A stretch of DNA of 64,000 bases from Azospirillum fermentarium. Lineage in GTDB: Bacteria > Pseudomonadota > Alphaproteobacteria > Azospirillales > Azospirillaceae. The position numbers were made by a program, and so were the translations under genes. The notes under the pieces are model-generated. The model ran no database searches. It was not told the DNA's origin and saw only the letters and a list, made by a program, of their open reading frames with translations. Where the stretch lies: NCBI RefSeq assembly GCF_025961205.1, contig NZ_JAOQNH010000001.1, forward strand, positions 1,016,001 to 1,080,000. Direction: 5' to 3'. Below, piece by piece: positions 57,374 through 64,000 of the stretch (the first letter of the stretch is position 1; each line of letters opens with the position of its first letter).

Positions 57374-59245
57374 ATGCCACACGGGATCGTCGGCAAAGCC
57401 ATGGGCGCGGATGGGTTTGCTTTTGACGCGGCCCTTCAAGATCGCTTAATTGTTGGAACGACCGTTCCCGCCCCCAGACGCAGATCCCAGGTGCCCCTTC
57501 CCCCGATGACGCCGGATGCCCGCCTCGACGCGCTGACTGCCGCCCTGTCGGGCGCCGCCCCGACGAACGTCGGGCTGGACGCGCTGCTGCAGGTGATGGA
57601 TTCCATGCCGGTCCTGTTCAGCCTGATGGACGGCAACCGCCGGCTGCTGCACGCCAACCGTGCCTATCTGTCGTTCATCGGGCAGCCGCTGGCGGAGCTG
57701 GTGGGCCGGTCGTGCGCCGAGATGCTGAGCGACGACCAGTACCGCCTGACCCAGCCGATGGTTGACCGGGCGCTGCGCGGCGAGGTGGTGCAGTCCGAGG
57801 GGTGGATGCCCGCCCCCGGCGGCGGCCAGCGCTATGTGCAGCGGGTCCACGCCCCCTACCGCCATGCCGACGGCACCATCGCCGGGTATTTCGTGCTGCT
57901 GGACGATCTGACCGACCGGCGCACGGTTCAGGACGATCTTTTCCGGCTGGCCTATTATTGCCCCGTGACCGGGCTGGCCAACCGGCTGCTGCTGCAAAAG
58001 CACATGGCCGATTATGTGGCGGTGGGCGAGCCCTTCACCCTGGTGATCGCCGACATCGACCGCTTCGCCGAGGTACGCACCAGCCTGGGCCAGGGGTTCG
58101 CCGACGAACTGCTGGTCGATCTCGCCCAGCGCCTGGGACGGGAGGTGCAGAGGGTGGACATGCTGGCCCGCGTCAGCGACCACGCCTTCGCCCTGCTGCT
58201 GGCCGGCCCGTGCGACCCGCCGTCGGTGGAACGCACGCTGGCGCAGGTGTCGGCGGTGGTGCGCTCGGCCCGGTCCCATTCGGGTGCGGCGGTGTTCCTG
58301 TCCTCGTCCATCGGCGTGGCGCCGTGGGCCGATGGGCACGAGCAGCCCGAGGATGTGCTGCGCGACGCCGAAATCGCCACATCTCGCGCGCGGGAAAGCG
58401 GCGGGCTGGCGTGGTTCGACCCCGCCATGCACGCCCGCGTGGTGGAGCAGGTGCGCATGGAGCACGACCTGCGCCATGCGTTGGAAAACGGTCATTCCCT
58501 GTGGGTGGCCTATCAGCCCATCGTCGATATGGTCACCGGCCGTCTGGCGGGGTTCGAGGCGCTGGTGCGCTGGAACCACCCGGAGCGCGGCAACATCCCC
58601 CCCGGCGTGTTCATCCCCATCGCCGAGAGCACCGGGCTGGTGGTGGCGCTGGGCACCTGGGTGCTGGAGGAGGCGTGCCGCCGCATCGCCGACTGGCAGG
58701 AAAAGCGCGACCCCGGCTCCGCCCCGCTGTTCATGAGCGTCAACCTGTCGCCGCGGCAGTTGAGCGACCCCGATCTGGTCGGCGTGGTGCGCGGCGTCCT
58801 GCGCCGCACGGGCGTGGAGCCGTCGTGGATCAAGCTGGAACTGACCGAGGGCGCGGTGATGGAAAAGGCGGAGCAGTCCATCCGCCTGCTGCGCGACCTG
58901 CGCGCCATCGGCATCAAGCTGTCCATCGACGATTTCGGCACCGGCTATTCGTCGTTGAGCTATCTGCACAAGCTGCCCATCGACAGCCTGAAGGTGGACC
59001 GCTCCTTCGTCTCGGCCATGCACCAGTCGGAGGAGAACCGGGCCATCGTGCGCATCATCGTCGATCTGGCCCGCCTGCTGGGCTTCGACGTGATCGCCGA
59101 GGGGATCGAGACCACGGCGGACGCCAACCTGCTGCGCGCACTCGCCTGCGACTTCGGCCAGGGCTATCATTTCGCCCGCCCGCTCCCCCCCGACGAGGTG
59201 GAACGGATGGTCGAAGGCAAGCTGCCCTGGCTGGCCGAGGGGTGA
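57374..59245 (+). CDS. PAS-GGDEF-EAL c-di-GMP phosphodiesterase
   Basis: 623 residues (the start could also be 57344, or 57506 at MTPDARLD). A PAS domain (~75-190), a GGDEF domain (~195-350) whose active-site loop reads VSDHAF instead of GGDEF, and a complete EAL domain (~370-615): FEALVRWNHP, VNLSPRQL, LELTEGAV, IDDFGTGYSSL, KVDRSF and AEGIET. It should therefore degrade c-di-GMP, with the dead cyclase domain possibly serving as a GTP sensor. It is cytosolic, with no membrane segment. Confidence 0.9.
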   Translation: MPHGIVGKAMGADGFAFDAALQDRLIVGTTVPAPRRRSQVPLPPMTPDARLDALTAALSGAAPTNVGLDALLQVMDSMPVLFSLMDGNRRLLHANRAYLSFIGQPLAELVGRSCAEMLSDDQYRLTQPMVDRALRGEVVQSEGWMPAPGGGQRYVQRVHAPYRHADGTIAGYFVLLDDLTDRRTVQDDLFRLAYYCPVTGLANRLLLQKHMADYVAVGEPFTLVIADIDRFAEVRTSLGQGFADELLVDLAQRLGREVQRVDMLARVSDHAFALLLAGPCDPPSVERTLAQVSAVVRSARSHSGAAVFLSSSIGVAPWADGHEQPEDVLRDAEIATSRARESGGLAWFDPAMHARVVEQVRMEHDLRHALENGHSLWVAYQPIVDMVTGRLAGFEALVRWNHPERGNIPPGVFIPIAESTGLVVALGTWVLEEACRRIADWQEKRDPGSAPLFMSVNLSPRQLSDPDLVGVVRGVLRRTGVEPSWIKLELTEGAVMEKAEQSIRLLRDLRAIGIKLSIDDFGTGYSSLSYLHKLPIDSLKVDRSFVSAMHQSEENRAIVRIIVDLARLLGFDVIAEGIETTADANLLRALACDFGQGYHFARPLPPDEVERMVEGKLPWLAEG

Positions 59246-59252
59246 GCGCGCC

Positions 59253-59696
59253 TTACCGCGCCGTTTCGTGGCGCAGGTGGATCAGCGGATAGGGGCGGCC
59301 CTGCCCGTCGGTGTCCGACCGGCCCGTGGGGCGGAACCCCAGACGCTGGTAAAAGCCCACGGCCTGCGTGTTCTGTTCGTTGACGTCCGTGGTCAGGCCC
59401 GGATGCTGTGCCAGCGCGTGCGCCACCAATGCCCGTCCCACCCCGGTGCCCCGGTGATCGGGGTGGATGAACAGCGCTTCCATCCGCCCGCCGTCCAGCA
59501 GCATGAAGCCGATGGCGGTATCCTGCCCGTCCACCGCCAGCCACAGGGGCGCGTGGGGCAGGAAATCCGCCACCTCCGCGTCGATGGCACGGCGGTCGGC
59601 AGGGGACAGGAAATCATGGGTGGCATCGACGGCGGCGCGCCAGATGTCCACGGCTCGGGCGCCGTCTTCCGGGCGCGAGAGGCGGATGGTGATCAT
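59253..59696 (-). CDS. GNAT-family N-acetyltransferase (YjaB-like)
   Basis: A 147-residue single GNAT domain. The acetyl-CoA pyrophosphate loop is HPDHRGTGVGRALVAHAL (~77-94), and NEQNTQAVGFYQRLGF is the conserved last strand-helix. The closest named relative I recognise is YjaB/PhnO-like, substrate unknown. It is convergent with the GGDEF-EAL gene, whose stop is only 7 bases away. It is followed on the same strand (downstream) by no partner of obvious function. Confidence 0.88.
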   Translation of the reverse strand: MITIRLSRPEDGARAVDIWRAAVDATHDFLSPADRRAIDAEVADFLPHAPLWLAVDGQDTAIGFMLLDGGRMEALFIHPDHRGTGVGRALVAHALAQHPGLTTDVNEQNTQAVGFYQRLGFRPTGRSDTDGQGRPYPLIHLRHETAR

Positions 59697-59760
59697 GGCA
59701 CCGTTATGCCGCCCCCGGCCCGCCGATGGAAGCCCCGCCGGGGGGCTTCCCGCCGTCAGG

Positions 59761-60507
59761 TCAGCCCTTGCGCGCCTTGGCGACCATGGCTTTCATGTCG
59801 TTCAGCTTGATGGCGCCGGGGGCCATGTCGTCGCCGACGATGAAGGCCGGAGTGCCGCGGATGCCCAGCGCCTGGGCCAGGGCCAGGTTGGTGCCGATGG
59901 CCTGCTGCACCTCCGGCGAGTCCATGTCCTTCTTCAGCTTGTCGGTGTCCAGCCCGACCGACTTGGCCAGACGCTGGATGGTGTCGTCGTCGAGCTGGCC
60001 GCGGTGGGCCATCAGGGCGTTGTGGAACGCCTCGTACTTGCCCTGCTCGCGCGATGCCAGGGCCGCCTTGGCGGCGGTCACCGACGCCGGGCCGAGGATG
60101 GGGAATTCCTTGAACACCACGCGCAGCTTGCCGTCGTCCTTGATCAGCTTCTGCACGTCGGCCTGGACCGCCTTGCAGTAGCCGCACTGGTAATCGAAGA
60201 ACTCCACCAGCGTCACGTCGCCCTTGGGGTTGCCCAGCACCGGGTCGGCGGGGTTGTTTTCCAGGGCCGCGCGGCTGGAGGCCAGGGCGTCGCGGTTGCG
60301 CGCCTCTTCCGCCACCTTCTCCCGCTTCTGCAATTCGTCGATGGCCTCGACGATCACCTCGGGGTGCTTCAGCAGATACTCGCGGACCACCTGCTCGATC
60401 GCCTGGCGCTGGGTGTCGTCCATGGCGGCGCGGGCGGGGGCGTTGGCGAACGTCAGCGCGGCCAGACCGGCGGAAACCGCGAGAGCGGCGAAGCGGAAGC
60501 GGACCAT
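59761..60507 (-). CDS. DsbA-family periplasmic thiol oxidoreductase (Com1/BDB-like)
   Basis: 248 residues: a signal peptide (~1-28, ending ANAPARAAM), an N-terminal helical region (QRQAIEQVVREYLLKHPEV) seen in Com1/ScsC-type members, and a DsbA-like thioredoxin fold with CGYC in FFDYQCGYCKAV (~109-112). GIRGTPAFIVGDD supplies the cis-Pro. It should form or isomerise disulfides in exported proteins. It lies just downstream of the M48 protease gene on the same strand, so both may serve envelope quality control. Confidence 0.92.
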   Translation of the reverse strand: MVRFRFAALAVSAGLAALTFANAPARAAMDDTQRQAIEQVVREYLLKHPEVIVEAIDELQKREKVAEEARNRDALASSRAALENNPADPVLGNPKGDVTLVEFFDYQCGYCKAVQADVQKLIKDDGKLRVVFKEFPILGPASVTAAKAALASREQGKYEAFHNALMAHRGQLDDDTIQRLAKSVGLDTDKLKKDMDSPEVQQAIGTNLALAQALGIRGTPAFIVGDDMAPGAIKLNDMKAMVAKARKG

Positions 60508-60629
60508 GGACCAGGAACTCCAATCAAGCGGTGTGGATACGGTGGATGGCACAGTGAACCGGCACGCGGGGCGGCGCAAGCGGAAGAAAGCGCGCCCCCG
60601 CCCACGGTACCACTCTGGGGTGTGGGACA

Positions 60630-62021
60630 TCAGCGGCGGGACGGCTTGCCGTCGCCGTCCCGGCCGCCGTCCTTGTCGGCGCCGGTCTGGCCGCGGATGT
60701 CCTGGGCGCGCAGCCAGCCGGGGGAGCCGGCGGGCAGCAGCTTTTCCGCCCGTTCGGCCTGGAACCGCGCCACCGGCTTGTCGCCGCGGGCGAACGCCTC
60801 TTCGGCCGAGGCATAGGCGACCATGCCGGCGTTGCCCTTGGCGCTCCACGCCTGGGCCATCAGCCGCCACAGGAAGGCCGACTGCCCTTGGGTCTTGGCG
60901 GCGATCTGCAGGTTCTTCAGCGCCTCGTCCACGCCGCGGCTCCCCTGCTGTTCCAGCAGGGCGTGAGCCAGCGACACACGGATGGAATTGCCGTCGGGGG
61001 CCAGTTCCACCGCCTTGCGGTACGGCGCCACGGCGTCGGCGGGGCGCCCGGTCTGAAGCATCAGGTCGCCCTTCAATTCCTGAAAGAAGGCGTTCTTCGG
61101 TTCCTGCGCGATCAGCCCATCGACCAGGGGCTGGGCCTGCCGCACGTCGCCCTGGCGGAAATAGGCGTAGGCCCGGCCATAGCGGCCCACCACCGACCCG
61201 TCCTCGGGCCGGTAGCGGCGCAGCGCGCCGTTGGGGTCGAGATAGGCGTAGAGCTTGGCCTGGATGCGCTGATACTGCTCCACCTGATCGGGGGGCACGC
61301 CATGGCCGGTCCAGCGCGACCGCCCGACGGCGGTGCGCACGTTGTCGATGCGCTCGCGCGTCAGCGGGTGGGTGCGGGCATAGGCGCTGTCGCGGTCGGT
61401 CATGGTCGGTTCCTCCGCCCCCAGCTTTTCCAGGAAGGTCAGGAAGCCCTGGGACGACAGGTGCGACTGTTCCAGGAACGACAGCCCGGCCTGGTCGGCG
61501 GACGCCTCCTGCGTGCGGGAGAACGACAGGTAGCTGCGCTCGGCCAGATGCTGGCCCAGCATCATGCCGGCCAGCCCGGCCCCGGCGTTGCCCGACGCGA
61601 TGCCCCCGGCGATGCCGATGCCCAGCCCGACCAGCGACGACAGCAGCGCGCTGTCCATGGCCTCGTTCCCGCGGACCAGATGGCCGCCGGCGATGTGGCC
61701 GGTCTCGTGCGCGATGACGCCCACCAGCTCGTCGGCGGTGGCGGTCAGGATCAGGCCGGTGTGCAGGAAGATGTTCTGCCCGCCCGAGACGAAGGCGTTC
61801 AGCGTGTTGTCGTTGACCAGGATGATCGACACGTCGTCGGGATTGACGCCCGCCGCCTGGAAGATTGGCCGGGCCATGCGGCGGATGATATGTTCCGTCT
61901 CCGCATCGGTCAGAAGCTGCAGCGCATTGCGCCGCTGCGCCCACGCCGGCGTCGAGACCAGCGCCATCATCATCACGGCCACACAGACGATGACCGAAAC
62001 CAGCCTGTTGGGCTTCACCAC
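60630..62021 (-). CDS. M48 metalloprotease with TPR repeats (BepA-like)
   Basis: 463 residues from a GTG preceded by GGAGGGGG at good spacing. A longer ATG frame (62099) places a basic extension before the signal peptide and is less likely. Signal peptide (~1-30, STPAWAQ), then the peptidase domain with the zinc motif HETGH (~105) in VGVIAHETGHIAGGH and the third ligand in RTQEASADQAG. TPR-like repeats occupy ~280-430. E. coli BepA degrades or assembles LptD and BAM in the periplasm. A similar outer-membrane quality role is inferred. The divergent lipoprotein gene starts ~40 bases away. Confidence 0.9.
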   Translation of the reverse strand: MVKPNRLVSVIVCVAVMMMALVSTPAWAQRRNALQLLTDAETEHIIRRMARPIFQAAGVNPDDVSIILVNDNTLNAFVSGGQNIFLHTGLILTATADELVGVIAHETGHIAGGHLVRGNEAMDSALLSSLVGLGIGIAGGIASGNAGAGLAGMMLGQHLAERSYLSFSRTQEASADQAGLSFLEQSHLSSQGFLTFLEKLGAEEPTMTDRDSAYARTHPLTRERIDNVRTAVGRSRWTGHGVPPDQVEQYQRIQAKLYAYLDPNGALRRYRPEDGSVVGRYGRAYAYFRQGDVRQAQPLVDGLIAQEPKNAFFQELKGDLMLQTGRPADAVAPYRKAVELAPDGNSIRVSLAHALLEQQGSRGVDEALKNLQIAAKTQGQSAFLWRLMAQAWSAKGNAGMVAYASAEEAFARGDKPVARFQAERAEKLLPAGSPGWLRAQDIRGQTGADKDGGRDGDGKPSRR

Positions 62022-62061
62022 GATTGCCCCCTCCGTCGCGCGGGACCGTTCCGCCCCCGCC

Positions 62062-63366
62062 TTGCGCCATAGCTGGCGACGCTGGGGCACGATTGCCATA
62101 GCTGCATCCCTCATCCCCGCCTGTGTCAACACCAAGTTCCAGACCAGCGCGGCGCCGCGCGCCTTTGTGGTGGCCGACGATCCCCATGCCGCCGCGGCGG
62201 GGCGCGACATCCTGGCCCGCGGCGGCACCGCGGCGGACGCCGCCGCCGCCATGGGTCTGGCCATGGCCGTCACCCTGCCGTCGCGGGCCGGGCTGGCCGG
62301 GGGCGGGGTCTGCGTCGCCTACAACGGCGCCACGCAGGAGGTCCGCACCCTGGATTTCCTGCCCCGTCCTACTGGTACGAACGGGGCGGCACTTCCCGGC
62401 ACGCTGCGGGCGCTGTACGCGCTTCAGGCCGCGGCGGGTGCTCTGCGCTGGGAGCAGGTGGCGGTGGGGGCCGAGGCGCTGGCCCGCCAGCCGACCCCGG
62501 TCAGCCGCGCCCTGGCCCAGGATCTTCAGGCCGGGGCCGCCCGGCTGGGCAACGGGGCGGTGCGCACCGCCTTCGCCCCCGACGGGCGCCCGGTGGCCGC
62601 CGGTACCCCGGTGGCCCAGCCGGAGCTGGCCGCCATCCTGGCCGCCGTGCGCCGCGGAGGCTTTGCCGCCCTGCACAACGGTCCGGCGGCGGACGCGCTG
62701 GCGGCAACGCTGGGCACCGACGCCGCCGCCGTGCGCACCGCCGCCCCGCGCTGGGGCCTGACGCAGAAGGTGAGCCTGGGCCAGGGGGCGACGCTGCACT
62801 TCGCCGACCTGCCGGAAAGCGGCGACACCCTGGCCCGCGCCTGGACCGCCGCCGCCGAGGCCGACCCCGCCGCCCGCACCGCCCGTGCCCGCAGCCTGCT
62901 GGGCGCCGGTGCCGGGACCGCGGAAGCGCCCGCCGCCGGGTTCGCGGTGATGGACGCGGGCGAACAGGCGGTGGCCTGCTCCTTCACCATGGGCGGGCTG
63001 TTCGGCAGCGGGCGCAGCGTGCCCGGCACCGGCGTCCTGGCCGCCACCGGCGTGCGCAGTGCCGGCTTCGGCGCGCCCGCGGTGGTGGCGACCATGCTCA
63101 ACCGCTCCATCTGGGCCGGGGCGGGCAGCGCCATCGGCACCGACGGGGCCGCCGCCGGCCCCGCCGCCCTGTTCGACGTGGGCCTGCCGGCGCTGGAGAT
63201 GAAGAGCTTCCCCGCCCAGATCCAGGCCGCCCGCCCGGCCGCCGCCCCCGGTCATGCCGCGGTGGTGGGGTGTGTGGTGTCGCAGGAAAACGGCGTGCGC
63301 GCCTGCCAGTCCGCCCCCGATCCCCGCGGCGGCGGGGCCGGATTCGACGTGGAGCTGGTGCCGTGA
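62062..63366 (+). CDS. Gamma-glutamyltransferase-like lipoprotein, catalytic Thr absent
   Basis: 434 residues from a TTG that gives a good lipoprotein signal (lipobox LIPAC). No ATG fits, and the ribosome site is poor. The N-terminal part follows the GGT pattern (RDILARGGTAADAAAAMGLAMAV, then AGLAGGGVCV). The point where GGT cleaves itself usually reads TTH(Y/F)SVVD, but reads APAAGFAVMD here. The nucleophile Thr is missing. The following GEQAVACSFTMGGLFGSG still matches the family. It is probably a non-catalytic envelope protein. The length is shorter than true GGT (~570). Confidence 0.75.
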   Translation: MRHSWRRWGTIAIAASLIPACVNTKFQTSAAPRAFVVADDPHAAAAGRDILARGGTAADAAAAMGLAMAVTLPSRAGLAGGGVCVAYNGATQEVRTLDFLPRPTGTNGAALPGTLRALYALQAAAGALRWEQVAVGAEALARQPTPVSRALAQDLQAGAARLGNGAVRTAFAPDGRPVAAGTPVAQPELAAILAAVRRGGFAALHNGPAADALAATLGTDAAAVRTAAPRWGLTQKVSLGQGATLHFADLPESGDTLARAWTAAAEADPAARTARARSLLGAGAGTAEAPAAGFAVMDAGEQAVACSFTMGGLFGSGRSVPGTGVLAATGVRSAGFGAPAVVATMLNRSIWAGAGSAIGTDGAAAGPAALFDVGLPALEMKSFPAQIQAARPAAAPGHAAVVGCVVSQENGVRACQSAPDPRGGGAGFDVELVP

Positions 63367-63449
63367 TTCACGGCCGGAATCAGGATGTTTCGTTGCGCAA
63401 TTTGTGCGCGCAATGAAAAAATGCCAAAGATTTCGAATGTGATAATGAT

Positions 63450-63480
63450 AAGGGAGGTCCAGGGATGGCCTCCCTTTTTC
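63450..63480 (+). terminator. Terminator after the GGT-like gene
   Basis: AAGGGAGG pairs with CCTCCCTT across a short loop with one bulged base, and TTTTCTTTTA follows. Confidence 0.75.
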
Positions 63481-63563
63481 TTTTAGGTTTTCTTGCTGTT
63501 CGAAGATTGCGCCCCTAGCATTGACTTTATCGGAACATTGTCTTTTGCGATAAGGATTTGACT

Positions 63564-63884
63564 ATGGCTACGGTTGTGCGCATGCAGCATCCTGAGACGG
63601 GTCTGGTGAAAAAGGGCTTCGTCGGCTTTAGCTGGACCACGTTCTTCTTTGGCTTCTTCCCGGCCCTGTTCCGGGGGGACTGGGGGTTCGGCCTCATCCT
63701 GATGGTGCTGAATGTGGTGACCGTTGGGATCGCCGGCTTCATCGCCGCCTTCCTCTACAACAAGAGCTACACCAACCGCCTGATCGAAAAGGGCTACCAG
63801 CTCGCCGACAACGAGGACGTGAACGCCCTGGCCCGCCTCAAGCTGGGCATCTCCACGGCGGCGACGGCTCCGGCCACGGCCTGA
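63564..63884 (+). CDS. DUF2628/HrgC-like small membrane protein
   Basis: A 106-residue protein: a short cytosolic lead (MQHPETGLVKKGFVGFSWT), then two membrane segments (~25-45 and ~50-70, TFFFGFFPALFRGDWGFGLI and VLNVVTVGIAGFIAAFLYN) and a helical tail. This is the pattern of small HrgC-type DUF2628 proteins. The function is unknown. It is flanked by a terminator on the left and a 12-bp inverted repeat on the right, so it is probably monocistronic. The ATG at 63564 is preferred to a TTG two codons earlier. Confidence 0.75.
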   Translation: MATVVRMQHPETGLVKKGFVGFSWTTFFFGFFPALFRGDWGFGLILMVLNVVTVGIAGFIAAFLYNKSYTNRLIEKGYQLADNEDVNALARLKLGISTAATAPATA

Positions 63885-63929
63885 GTCCTCTTTTCCTGCA
63901 TGGTTGCCTGATCCGCGCCCCCTCCTTAT

Positions 63930-63961
63930 GCTCGTCGGCTCGAATTCCTGAGCCAACGAGC
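63930..63961. other. Inverted repeat near the right edge, possible gene start after it
   Basis: 12-bp arms (63930-63941 and 63950-63961, one G-U type mismatch). A GTG-ATG (63973-63978) with a G-rich upstream region could begin another gene, but only ~8 codons are visible. Confidence 0.35.
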
Positions 63962-64000
63962 GGGGGCAGACGGTGATGCAAGGGTCCAAGCGCGGTGCCA

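Noticed and set aside
59761..63255. Very long minus-strand frame spanning the DsbA-like, protease and GGT-like genes
   Set aside because: Only its last 248 codons (the DsbA-like protein with signal peptide) make sense. The rest is antisense or out of frame to two better-supported genes.

Overview
The window is high-GC DNA of a motile alphaproteobacterium, most likely from the Rhodospirillales and close to Azospirillum. The grounds are the separate F0 ATP-synthase cluster with both b' and b subunits, a GTTC-type LexA box upstream of recA, several chemoreceptors and hybrid histidine kinases, a TipF-like degenerate EAL protein, and general protein similarity. The genus is an inference. I found no tRNA, rRNA, CRISPR array, integrase or transposase.

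Layout. Positions 1-2304 (minus) hold a LytS-type hybrid kinase cut by the window edge. Positions 2438-11670 hold a podovirus-like virion cluster: capsid, small virion protein, T7 gp11-like and gp12-like tail tubular proteins, coiled-coil internal protein, tail fibre, large terminase and a SleB-like hydrolase. It has no portal, scaffold, replication or integration gene. A promoter followed at once by an intrinsic terminator precedes it, and a 249-bp fold-back repeat interrupts it. Positions 11787-19234 carry a small orphan gene facing a cluster of three operator-like sites, then DUF952-pyrD, a TipF-like protein, a HAD phosphatase, a ribbon-helix-helix protein and two exported proteins. Positions 19235-21889 are thrS-infC, with infC starting at AUA.

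Positions 21920-32688 are a signalling island. An orphan amino-acid-type binding protein lies between two kinases that share a TorS-like periplasmic sensor. A DivL-like PAS kinase, a J-domain-like protein and a small helical protein follow. Positions 32741-40638 carry nadK, moaA, a chemoreceptor, a polyferredoxin-like protein, fdhD and mobA, a molybdenum-cofactor and formate-dehydrogenase maturation neighbourhood. Positions 41023-45788 carry a chemoreceptor fused to hemerythrin, a GlxA-type regulator beside an isochorismatase-like hydrolase, and a SCO1 copper chaperone.

Positions 45984-48803 are the F0 operon (atpI, B, E, b', F) with a near-consensus promoter and a terminator. A DODA-type dioxygenase, another histidine kinase, recA, a methyltransferase, a dCache chemoreceptor, a candidate non-coding RNA, a tandem UspA and a GGDEF-EAL protein follow. 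The right end has a GNAT acetyltransferase, a DsbA-like oxidoreductase, an M48 protease with TPRs (BepA-like), a lipoprotein resembling gamma-glutamyltransferase without its catalytic threonine, and a DUF2628 membrane protein. Two identical 107-bp repeats (43287 and 51852) and several REP-like palindromes occupy the intergenic spaces.
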